A DNA stretch of 25,685 bases from CAZILN01 sp964540005 (GTDB lineage Bacteria; Bacteroidota; Bacteroidia; Bacteroidales; SM23-62), in the NCBI GenBank assembly GCA_964540005.1, contig CAZILN010000027.1, forward strand, positions 1-25,685, given 5' to 3'. The notes below the pieces were generated by a model. It searched no databases, was not told the DNA's origin, and worked only from the letters and a program-made list of their open reading frames with translations. Below, one piece after another: positions 16,537 to 25,169 of the stretch. Within the stretch, counting starts at the first letter, position 1, and the number at the start of each line of letters is the position of its first letter. Position numbers and translations under genes: made by a program.

Positions 16537-18522
16537 ATGAAAGAATTGTATTTATTGTTTACAGGATGTGCTTTACTGGCATGTACTGAACATGTGTTAT
16601 CCCAGATAACTCCATGGGAGGCAATAGAACAGATGCAAAAAGGGATCAATTTGGGAAACACCCTGGAGCCCCCGAAGGAAGGAGACTGGAACAATCCTGC
16701 AGCCAAAGAAGTCTATTTTGACTATTATAAGGAAGCAGGATTTGCCTGTGTGCGGGTCCCGGTGCGCTGGGATGAGCATACCGGGAATGTTTCTCCCTAC
16801 ACCATTCAGGGATCCTGGCTGGACAGGGTGGAACAGGTGCTCGACTGGGGACTCGACAGGGATCTCTTTATAATTGTTAATGCCCATCATGATAACTGGA
16901 TCAAGGATAACTACAGTGATCCGGACATGCGGGCCCGGTTTGACAGTATCTGGTCCCAGATAGCCCTCAGGTTCAAGGATAAACCGGAAAAACTAATTTT
17001 TGAGATCCTGAATGAACCTCATGGCCTGACAAAAAGCCAGAATGACGAAATGCACCAGCGTGTACTCTCGATTATAAGAAAGACCAATCCGACAAGACTG
17101 GTGATTTTCCAGGGGCACGAATGGGCTAATTCCGATCAGTTGTTAACGGCAGCCATACCCGATGATGATTACCTTATAGGATCGTTCCATTCTTATGACC
17201 CCTGGCCCTTCGGACTTGAAGGAACGGGATCTTTTGGTACAACCGCTCAGATAAGCGCCTTACGCTCCAAATTTCAGGGAGTGAAAAACTGGTCGGATGA
17301 TACGGGTATACCTGTTTTTCTCGGTGAATTTGGTTGTAACCATGCGGCTGATTATAACTCAAGGATGAAACATTACAGGACATTTGTTAACCTTGCCGGG
17401 GATTTCGGTTTTGCCTTCTGTGTCTGGGACGATGGCGGTAATTTCCGGATCCTTGAAAGGGCATCCGGGAGATGGGATGAGGCGAAGGATATCCTGATAC
17501 ACTCATCTTCCGAAGCACCCGCAAATATAAATGCGACGCTTTACCAGGATACCATTGTTAATGTATCATGGACCAACATGCTTCCCTCGTATGACAGTCT
17601 GTATGTTCAGCGAAGAATCTCAAACGGGGAGTATGTGACAATTGCCAGCTTTGAGACTGATACAAACAGTTTTAATGATGTAAACCCGGCCGCAAACAGG
17701 TACTACTACTACAGGATCATTGCATATTACAATTCAGGTGAAAAGTATTATTCACATTCGATAATGATTTTTATGCCTGTCTATATCCCCAGCGTCAGGG
17801 GGTTTTTCCTTGGTGCGCCGGCAAAGATCCCGGGTACTGTCGAAGCCGAAAATTTTGACACCGGCGGGGAGGGACTCAGCTATCATGATACATACCCCTC
17901 GAATATAACAGGCGTTTACAGGCCATACGAAGCAGTGGATATCTATGACCGTCTCGGAGATGGTTACCATATAGGGAACGCCAACCCTGGCGAGTGGTAC
18001 GAATACACGGTGGATGTGGAGGAAGCCGGGGAGTATATTATCAATATATTCCTTGCCAGTGAAGAGGGTGGCGGAAGCTTTCTATTAAAGATAGGCGAAC
18101 TTGAATCGGATACTCTGATTGCATTCAGTTCGGGCAGCCCGCTGTATACAGAAGCTGTCACCACAATCATGGAGCTGGCAACCGGTCAGCAGGTCATGCG
18201 TTTTACGGTCATCAGTTTACCGGAGTTCAACTTCGATAAAATTGTATTTGAGCAAAAAACTCCAGTATCCGGTATCCTGGTCGTACACAGCGGGGCCATT
18301 ACAGTTTTACAGGATCAGAGCGATGATCTTGTTTTCAGTTACCGGCATGATATAAGCCCCAGGATCATCCAGGTATACGACATTACGGGATCCCTGGTTT
18401 ATTCCCTGGATCATCCGCAGAACAATGCTATTATATCCTCTTCCTCTATGCCTTCAGGCACATACATTTTCCGGGCCTTAATGAAGGATGGAGTTTATAC
18501 CGGGAAGATAATCATTCAATAA
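16537..18522 (+). CDS. GH5 endoglucanase-type enzyme with CBM6 and T9SS sorting domain
   Basis: This 661-residue enzyme should hydrolyse internal beta-1,4 bonds of cellulose or a related beta-glycan. The GH5 domain (about 25-325) shows GINLGNTLE, the HH pair at 117-118, the acid/base Glu160 in FEILNEPHG, and the nucleophile Glu264 in PVFLGEFG. A fibronectin-III-like stretch follows (about 328-425), then a CBM6 at about 430-565 (GTVEAENFDTGG, GEWYEYTVDVEEAGEY, closing FDKIVFEQ). The tail (about 580-661) is a T9SS type-A-like sorting domain (IQVYDITGSLVYSL, PSGTYIF, KIIIQ end). The signal peptide contains LLAC at residues 13-16, which could be a lipobox, but cleavage after VLSQ is more consistent with T9SS export. 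Its stop overlaps the next start by one base, so the two enzymes are co-translated. GH5 subfamily, and so the choice between glucan, xyloglucan and mannan, cannot be fixed by eye. Confidence 0.93.
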   Translation: MKELYLLFTGCALLACTEHVLSQITPWEAIEQMQKGINLGNTLEPPKEGDWNNPAAKEVYFDYYKEAGFACVRVPVRWDEHTGNVSPYTIQGSWLDRVEQVLDWGLDRDLFIIVNAHHDNWIKDNYSDPDMRARFDSIWSQIALRFKDKPEKLIFEILNEPHGLTKSQNDEMHQRVLSIIRKTNPTRLVIFQGHEWANSDQLLTAAIPDDDYLIGSFHSYDPWPFGLEGTGSFGTTAQISALRSKFQGVKNWSDDTGIPVFLGEFGCNHAADYNSRMKHYRTFVNLAGDFGFAFCVWDDGGNFRILERASGRWDEAKDILIHSSSEAPANINATLYQDTIVNVSWTNMLPSYDSLYVQRRISNGEYVTIASFETDTNSFNDVNPAANRYYYYRIIAYYNSGEKYYSHSIMIFMPVYIPSVRGFFLGAPAKIPGTVEAENFDTGGEGLSYHDTYPSNITGVYRPYEAVDIYDRLGDGYHIGNANPGEWYEYTVDVEEAGEYIINIFLASEEGGGSFLLKIGELESDTLIAFSSGSPLYTEAVTTIMELATGQQVMRFTVISLPEFNFDKIVFEQKTPVSGILVVHSGAITVLQDQSDDLVFSYRHDISPRIIQVYDITGSLVYSLDHPQNNAIISSSSMPSGTYIFRALMKDGVYTGKIIIQ

Positions 18523-21500
18523 TGCAGAAAGTTACACATACGGTCCTTTTGTCCTTTTTTATTTTTCTTAGCATCAATGCATTTTCACAGGCGGTTGTCA
18601 ACATTGATATTGACGCCGCATCGGACCGCCGGCCGGTCTCCCCGTACATCTATGGAAAGAACAACAGCCTCTCGGACAACCCGGGCAAGCCATTGAGTGC
18701 AACTGAATGGAAGCGACTGCGTGATGCCGGGATAAGAATATTCCGTGAGAACGGGGGCAACAATTCCACCAAATACAACTGGAGGAGGAAACTTTCGAGC
18801 CACCCTGACTGGTATAACAATGTCTTTCCTCACGACTGGGGCTTTGCGGCGGGAAGCCTGCAGGAAAATATTCCCTCTGCCCAGGGAATGTGGGCCTTCC
18901 AGCTGATAGGGAAGGCGGCTGAATCAGGGGCTCATAATTTCAATTCGTGGGACTTCAATGAAGCCCAGGGCTGGGACGGAGTACGGCAGAACCTATGTGG
19001 CGGGGGACAGGTAAATGAGGCCGGGGGGGAATATGCCCTGGTGGACGGGGATCCGGATCTGTACCTGGAAGACTGGCCGGCCGATTCTACCGTGGGGATC
19101 CTGGATGAATGGTTCGGCGATGAAGGGATTGGACTGGATTCAAACGGGATCTTTTATTGGAATATGGATAATGAACCGGAGATCTGGCAGGGAACCCATG
19201 ATGATGTATGGCCGGCACAACCTGATGCGGACACTTTCATGCAGATGTATTTTGCAGTGGCAAAGAAGGCCAGGGAGAAATTCCCCGGGATCAAACTTTT
19301 GGGACCGGTTCCGGCCAACGAATGGCAGTGGTACATCTATAAGGGATCCTGGGTGTATCATAAGGACAGGTATTACCCCTGGCTTGAATATTTCATTCTT
19401 CGCATTGCTGAAGAACAACAGGCAAGCGGGGTCAGGCTGCTGGATGTACTGGACATACATTTCTATCCCGGTGAAACTTCTGCAGGGGACATTGTCCAGC
19501 TGCACAGGGTTTATTTCGATACAACTTATAATTATCCCGGCGCCAACGGGGTAAAACGGACTGCCTCAGGAGACTGGAATAACAGCCAGACCCGTGAATA
19601 TATTCTTGAGCGCTGCCGCAGGTGGCTGGAAAAATACATGGGCCCGGATCACGGTGTGACCCTTGGGGTTACTGAAACAGGGATCAATAGTGAAAATCCG
19701 AACGTCATTGCTAACTGGTATGCCTCGACCCTGGGTGAATTCGCTAAAGAGGGTGTGGAGATATTCACGCCCTGGAGCTGGGAAAACGGGATGTTCGAAG
19801 TCTTACACCTGTTCAGCACTTATGGCAAGGGGTATTATATTGACGGTGTTTCTTCTGATGAAAAATTTGTGTCGGCCTATCCGACCATTAATGACGAACG
19901 GGATTCCATGACAGTGTTCCTGGTAAACCGCCACCTGGAGGAATCAATGGAGCTTAAGATACAACTGGAGGATTTCCCCGTCCGTACAGATGGTAACAGG
20001 CTGTACAGTCTTTCCGGATTGCCCCAAAATGAAACATTCAGCTCGCATGAGGATAATTCTCTCTCAGAAACCCAGGTTGAGGTTTCCGGTGATACCATCA
20101 GTCTCATCCTGCCTCCCCTGTCTGTCCATGCCCTTATACTGTATCTTGACACCACCTCCCTGGAAAGACCGGGTGTGCTGGTGGCTGAGGCCGAGGCAGA
20201 AAACGGGACCCTGTCCGGGGTCACAATCGACAGCCTTCATCCCGGCTATTCCGGAGCAGGTTATGTAACAGGTTTTAATGAATCCGGCGACCAGGTCAGC
20301 GTGAACGTAGAGATCCCCCGGAAAGGTTTTTACAGGCTGCTTATATGGTATAATGCGCCTTCCGGGACAAAAACACAGGACCTGATCATCGGGAGCAACA
20401 TTCGCTCCCCCCTTAGCTTTCCTGCTACCGACACATTTTCCTTTGTGGATGCAGGGAGCTACCTGCTGGATGAAGGTACCGGTACATTTACTATAAGGCA
20501 AAACGGGGGAGGGGTCAATATTGATAAATTCCAGATAATCTCCTCGGGCAAAAATGAATATGACATTTCCCCGGAACTGGTGGATCCTCTGGCTGCAGAT
20601 GAAACAAAGGCCCTGTACGAATTTCTGAAACTGCAGTTTGGTGACAGGATCATTTCCGGGCAAACCCATGATTATTACAACCAGCTGAAAACACTGACCA
20701 GTAAATCCCCCTTGCTCAGGGTGCATGATTTCCAGCATTTTACCGAAGGTTATCCCTACCTGTGGGTGGACGGGGCGCATTCCTTCGGCAAACATGACGA
20801 CGGCTCGGTGGATGCCCTGACTGCCTGGTACAACAGCACGGATAAGAAGGGGATCATATCCTACCAGTGGCACTGGCACTCACCCAGCGGGGGAGAGGTA
20901 AGCACCAATACCTTTTATACCGACCTGACCACATTTGATGTTACAAAGGCTGTCACCCCGGGAACACAGGAGTACGAAGATATCATAAGGGATATAGATG
21001 ATGTGTCTGCACAGCTTAAGAAATTCCAGGACAGCGGGATCCCTGTTCTCTGGAGACCCCTTCATGAGGCAGGGGGAGGTTGGTTCTGGTGGGGAGCCAA
21101 AGGTCCTGAAGCCTGCCTGGAACTGTACAATATCATGTTTGACCGGATGACAAACCACCACCAGCTTCATAACCTGATCTGGGTATGGTCGAGTCCCGAA
21201 GAAGACTGGTATCCCGGAAATGATAAGGTGGATATCATAGGGTATGACTCCTATCCGGGAGCCTTAAATTACAGCACCCGGAAATCTGTTTTTGATGCTC
21301 TATACCGGCTGACAGGCGGGAAGAAACTGATTGCCATGACCGAGAACGGTCCCATTCCGGATCCGGATGACTGCCTGGAGCTGGATGCTCCCTGGCTGTA
21401 TTTTATGTCATGGAACAACCTGGTCTTTGAACAGAATACAGATAAGCACATTCTGGAAGTATATGATAACCCGGATGTATTAACGGTGGAGTCAAAAAAC

Positions 21501-24053
21501 TTCAAAACCGATAATGAGTGGCGCAGTACGCTTTACCCCGAAAACTGGAAGCCCGGTTACAGGGACGGGCAGGGCAGGTTCCTGCATGATTTTTCATATG
21601 CCGGTTACCATAAAGGGGAAACAGAACCGCCACATATTACAACTAATGTGGTGGATATTACAACAGAGCCCTATAATGCCGATCCCGGTGGTGTGGATGA
21701 TGTCACTGCCATCATCCAGCAGGCCCTCGATGATGTGGGATCGGCCGGGGGAGGTGTGGTGTATCTTCCTGCCGGGACATACAGGATAAAAACACCGGCT
21801 GGTGCGGATTACGGCCTTCATATAAGGTATGACAGCACTGTCCTGAGGGGGGCGGGACCGGATTCTACTTTCCTGTTTCATGATGAAACTTATATGAGGC
21901 AGAAAGACATTATACACATCAGGAGCGAATGGTCCAACTGGTTCACCACGTACGGGAGCATTACAAATATCACGGCCGATTTGCTGGAACCCACCCGTTT
22001 CCTGCCTGTCGGATCGGTTTCAGGTTTCAGCGCCGGGGATCATGTGATTGTCAGTTCCCAGGCCACTGATGCATTCATCGAAGAGCATAAGATGGCCGGC
22101 ATATGGACAGCTGATGCCATCCAGGGAGTGGCTTTCATGCGGAAGATAGATTCAGTTGATGCTGAAAGAAAACTGCTGATCATCGATGCCCCCACAAGGT
22201 ATTTCCTGAAAACCAGGGATAATCCCAGGGTATATCATGCAAAAAAACACATCAGCGAATGCGGCATCGAAAATCTTTCCCTTGGCAACAGGGAACATCC
22301 CGGGACGGGCTGGGACGAGGAATCGTACTCAAGCGAAGGAACGGGTGCCTGGGATGTGCATTTTTCCCATGCCATCCAGTTCAAGTATGCCCGGGATTGC
22401 TGGGTGAAAAATGTGGCTACCTTCAAACCTGCAGTGAATACAGGGGACATTCATGTGCTGTCGAACTGCCTGCTCATGAATTATTGCCGGAACATTACCG
22501 TTGATTCCTGTTTTTTCCAGAAGTCCCAGTATGAAGGGGGAGGGGGGAACGGCTACATGTTCACCCTCTCATCAAACGACTGCCTGATCAAAAACAGCCG
22601 GGCAAACCACAGCCGGCATAATTACGATTTCAAATACCCATTCAGCAACGGTAACGTAATTCACAACTGCCGGGCCGAGAATTCAAAATATTCCAGTGAT
22701 TTCCATATGTACCTGAGCATGGCAAACCTGTTTGATGCATGTACAGTGAACGGGGATTACCTGGAATCAACCTTCCGTCCATATGGAGGCAGTGCCATTC
22801 ACGGTTATTCTTCAACGCAATCAGTCTTTTACAATACCACCGGAGAGGCCTATCACCCGGAGAGGGATTATCTTATTGAATCATTGCAGTTCCGCTGGGG
22901 TTACATTATTGGTACATCCGGCGCGGCTGACCAGGTCATGATAGACCCCATGATAGGCACCGCGGGCGGATATTCCTATGATACCTCACCCAGGGATTTT
23001 ACTGAAGGAATAGGAGAGGGAGAAGGCCTGAGGCCCTGGTCCCTGTACCTTGATCAGTTTCACCGGAGATTGATGGATTCGGTTCCGTTGGATAATTACT
23101 CCCTGGAGATCGTCGTCAGGGATAAACATTCGGGCGAACCGGTACAGGGAGCCGAACTCAGGGTTTACGCTGATACCGTACACTCCGATGAATCAGGACT
23201 GGCCCTTTTTACTGAAGTACCCGGGAGTGTTATCCTGAGTATTGACAAGATATATTACAAGCCATTGGATAATAAGCAGATCGTTATTGACAGCGATACC
23301 AGCCTGACTGTCTATATTACTAAAAATGAGGTCGATGTAATGGTCACCGTATTAGAGGCGAATAATGCCAAACCCATATGGGGGGCAGATATAACTTTCG
23401 GTTCGGTGACCAGAGCAACCGATTTCTACGGCAATGTGGGGTTTACGCTTTTTCAAGGCTACCATGAATACAGCCTTGATGAGAATTACTTCAGGTCCGA
23501 TACTGGTCTTATATATATTACATCGGATACTTCAGTTCAATTTTACATGACACGTACGGAGGCGGATGTAAAGTTCCTGCTTAAAGATGGTACAGCATCT
23601 GTAAATAATGCCACCGTAATACTGGGTGAGGATACACTGGTAACCGTTTCACTGGGGATGGCATTTTTCAGGCAGGTCCCGGTTCCGGAAAACTACCACT
23701 TCCTGATCAGGAAGTCCGGGTACGATGATCAGGAAGGAACCATCTTTATAACCACCGATACTACCATATATGTCGCCATGGAAGCCTGGCCGGACAATAC
23801 AGATTCCTATACCGATGATGAAGGTTACAGCTTCTGGCCAAACCCAGTCACGGATCTTTTGCAGTGCAGGCTGAGCGACCCGGATACTGAAAAGACCTTA
23901 CGGATAATGGATGCAACAGGGCGCGAATTTTATTCGCACACTCATAACAATGAGTATATCAGCATAAATGTCAGGGATTATCCTCCTGGGATATATTTAC
24001 TTGAGATTTCATCCAAAGACAGGCGCAGCACCCGTTTATTCATTAAGGAATAG
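18522..24053 (+). CDS. Multi-catalytic GH44-CBM35-GH26-beta-helix protein with T9SS sorting domain
   Basis: This 1843-residue protein carries several domains after a signal peptide (LLSFFIFLSINAFSQ). GH44 (about 24-530; endoglucanase/xyloglucanase family) shows VSPYIYGKNNSL, ENGGNNSTKYNW, the probable acid/base Glu218 in MDNEPEIW and the probable nucleophile Glu385 in GVTETGIN. A CBM35-like module lies at about 550-675 (VAEAEAENGTLSGV, closing VNIDKFQI). GH26 (about 690-1000; beta-mannanase family) has the acid/base Glu849 in WRPLHEAGGGWFWWG and the nucleophile Glu941 in MTENGP. A right-handed beta-helix of the pectate-lyase/GH28-like superfamily follows at about 1040-1520 (DPGGVDDVTAIIQQAL, GGGVVYLPAGTYRI). 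Next are three carboxypeptidase-regulatory-like beta modules (about 1524-1755) and a T9SS sorting domain (about 1762-1843; SFWPNPVTDLL, PPGIYLLEIS). GH44-GH26 pairing is known from Paenibacillus polymyxa Cel44C-Man26A; the added beta-helix and T9SS tail differ. Both glycosidase sites look intact. Mannan/xyloglucan breakdown is likely; the beta-helix activity is unknown. Confidence 0.92.
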   Translation: MQKVTHTVLLSFFIFLSINAFSQAVVNIDIDAASDRRPVSPYIYGKNNSLSDNPGKPLSATEWKRLRDAGIRIFRENGGNNSTKYNWRRKLSSHPDWYNNVFPHDWGFAAGSLQENIPSAQGMWAFQLIGKAAESGAHNFNSWDFNEAQGWDGVRQNLCGGGQVNEAGGEYALVDGDPDLYLEDWPADSTVGILDEWFGDEGIGLDSNGIFYWNMDNEPEIWQGTHDDVWPAQPDADTFMQMYFAVAKKAREKFPGIKLLGPVPANEWQWYIYKGSWVYHKDRYYPWLEYFILRIAEEQQASGVRLLDVLDIHFYPGETSAGDIVQLHRVYFDTTYNYPGANGVKRTASGDWNNSQTREYILERCRRWLEKYMGPDHGVTLGVTETGINSENPNVIANWYASTLGEFAKEGVEIFTPWSWENGMFEVLHLFSTYGKGYYIDGVSSDEKFVSAYPTINDERDSMTVFLVNRHLEESMELKIQLEDFPVRTDGNRLYSLSGLPQNETFSSHEDNSLSETQVEVSGDTISLILPPLSVHALILYLDTTSLERPGVLVAEAEAENGTLSGVTIDSLHPGYSGAGYVTGFNESGDQVSVNVEIPRKGFYRLLIWYNAPSGTKTQDLIIGSNIRSPLSFPATDTFSFVDAGSYLLDEGTGTFTIRQNGGGVNIDKFQIISSGKNEYDISPELVDPLAADETKALYEFLKLQFGDRIISGQTHDYYNQLKTLTSKSPLLRVHDFQHFTEGYPYLWVDGAHSFGKHDDGSVDALTAWYNSTDKKGIISYQWHWHSPSGGEVSTNTFYTDLTTFDVTKAVTPGTQEYEDIIRDIDDVSAQLKKFQDSGIPVLWRPLHEAGGGWFWWGAKGPEACLELYNIMFDRMTNHHQLHNLIWVWSSPEEDWYPGNDKVDIIGYDSYPGALNYSTRKSVFDALYRLTGGKKLIAMTENGPIPDPDDCLELDAPWLYFMSWNNLVFEQNTDKHILEVYDNPDVLTVESKNFKTDNEWRSTLYPENWKPGYRDGQGRFLHDFSYAGYHKGETEPPHITTNVVDITTEPYNADPGGVDDVTAIIQQALDDVGSAGGGVVYLPAGTYRIKTPAGADYGLHIRYDSTVLRGAGPDSTFLFHDETYMRQKDIIHIRSEWSNWFTTYGSITNITADLLEPTRFLPVGSVSGFSAGDHVIVSSQATDAFIEEHKMAGIWTADAIQGVAFMRKIDSVDAERKLLIIDAPTRYFLKTRDNPRVYHAKKHISECGIENLSLGNREHPGTGWDEESYSSEGTGAWDVHFSHAIQFKYARDCWVKNVATFKPAVNTGDIHVLSNCLLMNYCRNITVDSCFFQKSQYEGGGGNGYMFTLSSNDCLIKNSRANHSRHNYDFKYPFSNGNVIHNCRAENSKYSSDFHMYLSMANLFDACTVNGDYLESTFRPYGGSAIHGYSSTQSVFYNTTGEAYHPERDYLIESLQFRWGYIIGTSGAADQVMIDPMIGTAGGYSYDTSPRDFTEGIGEGEGLRPWSLYLDQFHRRLMDSVPLDNYSLEIVVRDKHSGEPVQGAELRVYADTVHSDESGLALFTEVPGSVILSIDKIYYKPLDNKQIVIDSDTSLTVYITKNEVDVMVTVLEANNAKPIWGADITFGSVTRATDFYGNVGFTLFQGYHEYSLDENYFRSDTGLIYITSDTSVQFYMTRTEADVKFLLKDGTASVNNATVILGEDTLVTVSLGMAFFRQVPVPENYHFLIRKSGYDDQEGTIFITTDTTIYVAMEAWPDNTDSYTDDEGYSFWPNPVTDLLQCRLSDPDTEKTLRIMDATGREFYSHTHNNEYISINVRDYPPGIYLLEISSKDRRSTRLFIKE

Positions 24054-24134
24054 GATTACCCGAAGCTGCATCAGGAGCGAATACACCTGATCCTTCTGAT
24101 TGCTGATTTCAGGAATGTAGCCGTTTGTTTCGAT

Positions 24135-25055
24135 TCAGGCCGGATTTACATTCAAATGATGCCAGCTGTTGTTGGAGACCAGGAATGAGATCAGGCCGTT
24201 GATACCCGGACTGTTGTAAGATCTGTCAGATCCGATGATGCGGATGAACTGCAGGATCTCTGCAACCAGTTCCTCCGAACCGACCGCCTGGTCAAAGCTG
24301 TGAGATTCCCTGTCGGAAGGGTCTGTCCTGATGATATTGATCTCATTATTCAGCAGATCTGCCCTGAGTTCGCAACCGTTCTGGTAAAAGATGCTTTCAA
24401 ATATCTCTTCCCCGGGAAACCTGTTCAGCTGGATATTTATAATACAGGCGTTATCCAGTTCAAGACGGGTATGGATCATTTCCGGATCCTTATCAGATGC
24501 AGGAAGGTGAACGATCTTGTGTTTCTTCAGGTTGGTGGTATTGGCAAACAATGAGGCATCCACACATTCGGTAAGGGAGCTGGTCATCCTGGTTTTGATC
24601 TCACTGCCCCCCCCGTTGAGATTGAGCCGTCTTTTTATTTCAATATATGCCGGTTTATTAAGGAATTTTGCCAGTCCCATCATCGCAGGATGGTAGTGTA
24701 TCGGTTGCCTGAACTTGAGGGTCACGTTGGCCTCTTCTGCCAGTTTGAATAAATAATCGACCTTTTTCCTGCTCAGGAATACCGGGTTGGGAATCAGGAT
24801 GTGCTTGGATTCCCTCAGTGATGCAACGATGTGCTCAAAATCGGCTGCAGGATCAGAGGTGAAGACCAGGGCATCACAGCTCTCAAACAACCGGTCAGTA
24901 TCTTTGAGGACAGGTATCTGCTTATGGAGGGTACCATGGGTATCAGCCTGCGGGGGAAAATAAATACCGGCCAGCGACATCCTGTCCTGATGCCGGAGCC
25001 TGGACAGCTGTTGATCTGATAATGAGTAATTTCCCACAAATCCCAGCCTCATCAT
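24135..25055 (-). CDS. Degenerate Gfo/Idh/MocA-like oxidoreductase family protein
   Basis: The N-terminus (MMRLGFVGNYSLSD) and the following alpha/beta pattern (SCDALVFTSDPAADFEHIVASL, then ESKHILIPNP) follow the Rossmann fold of Gfo/Idh/MocA dehydrogenases, with a beta-rich C-terminal half. Two key features are degraded: the GxGxxG loop reads GFVGNYSLSD, and the usual EKP motif reads PNPV, so the catalytic Lys is missing. Dehydrogenase activity is therefore doubtful; a binding or structural role is possible. The start at 25055 (306 residues) is preferred over the longer frame from 25100 (321 residues) because the -7 box at 25072-25079 would start transcription downstream of 25100 and because MMRLGFVG is the natural beginning of the Rossmann strand. 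It converges on the multi-catalytic gene with an 81-nt gap and diverges from pcm. It seems unrelated to polysaccharide use. Confidence 0.7.
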   Translation of the reverse strand: MMRLGFVGNYSLSDQQLSRLRHQDRMSLAGIYFPPQADTHGTLHKQIPVLKDTDRLFESCDALVFTSDPAADFEHIVASLRESKHILIPNPVFLSRKKVDYLFKLAEEANVTLKFRQPIHYHPAMMGLAKFLNKPAYIEIKRRLNLNGGGSEIKTRMTSSLTECVDASLFANTTNLKKHKIVHLPASDKDPEMIHTRLELDNACIINIQLNRFPGEEIFESIFYQNGCELRADLLNNEINIIRTDPSDRESHSFDQAVGSEELVAEILQFIRIIGSDRSYNSPGINGLISFLVSNNSWHHLNVNPA

Positions 25056-25071
25056 AAGGGAAGTATTTTTG

Positions 25072-25079
25072 CAAACATA
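25072..25079 (-). promoter_or_regulatory. Predicted -7 box for the Gfo/Idh/MocA-like gene
   Basis: The complement reads TATGTTTG, a full match to TAnnTTTG. Transcription would begin near 25066, about 10 nt ahead of the ATG at 25055. No clear TTTG lies 19-21 nt upstream, only a T-rich stretch. It supports the shorter start of the gene. Confidence 0.5.
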
Positions 25080-25118
25080 TAATTTTTTAATTCCCCGCAT
25101 TTTAAAAAGATTTCAACT

Positions 25119-25151
25119 TTTGAAGTTTTTTTGTTGATAAAGCTAAATTTG
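25119..25151 (+). promoter_or_regulatory. Predicted Bacteroidota-type promoter for pcm
   Basis: TTTG at 25119-25122, a 21-nt spacer and TAAATTTG at 25144-25151 match TTTG-N19-21-TAnnTTTG. Transcription would begin near 25158, about 12 nt ahead of the ATG at 25170. Confidence 0.55.
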
Positions 25152-25169
25152 CAGTAGTTAAATTTATTC

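Noticed and set aside
20064..20879. 271-codon open frame on the minus strand
   Set aside because: It is antisense to the GH44/CBM35/GH26 coding sequence, whose frame has clear catalytic motifs; the antisense translation resembles no family.
24070..24091. Possible terminator between the convergent genes (ATCAGG / CCTGAT)
   Set aside because: The stem is only 6 bp with a 10-nt loop and has no T run on either strand, so it is too weak to call.
25056..25100. Longer start for the Gfo/Idh/MocA-like gene at 25100
   Set aside because: The added 15 residues precede the natural Rossmann strand, and the full-match -7 box at 25072-25079 lies inside them, so the start at 25055 is preferred.
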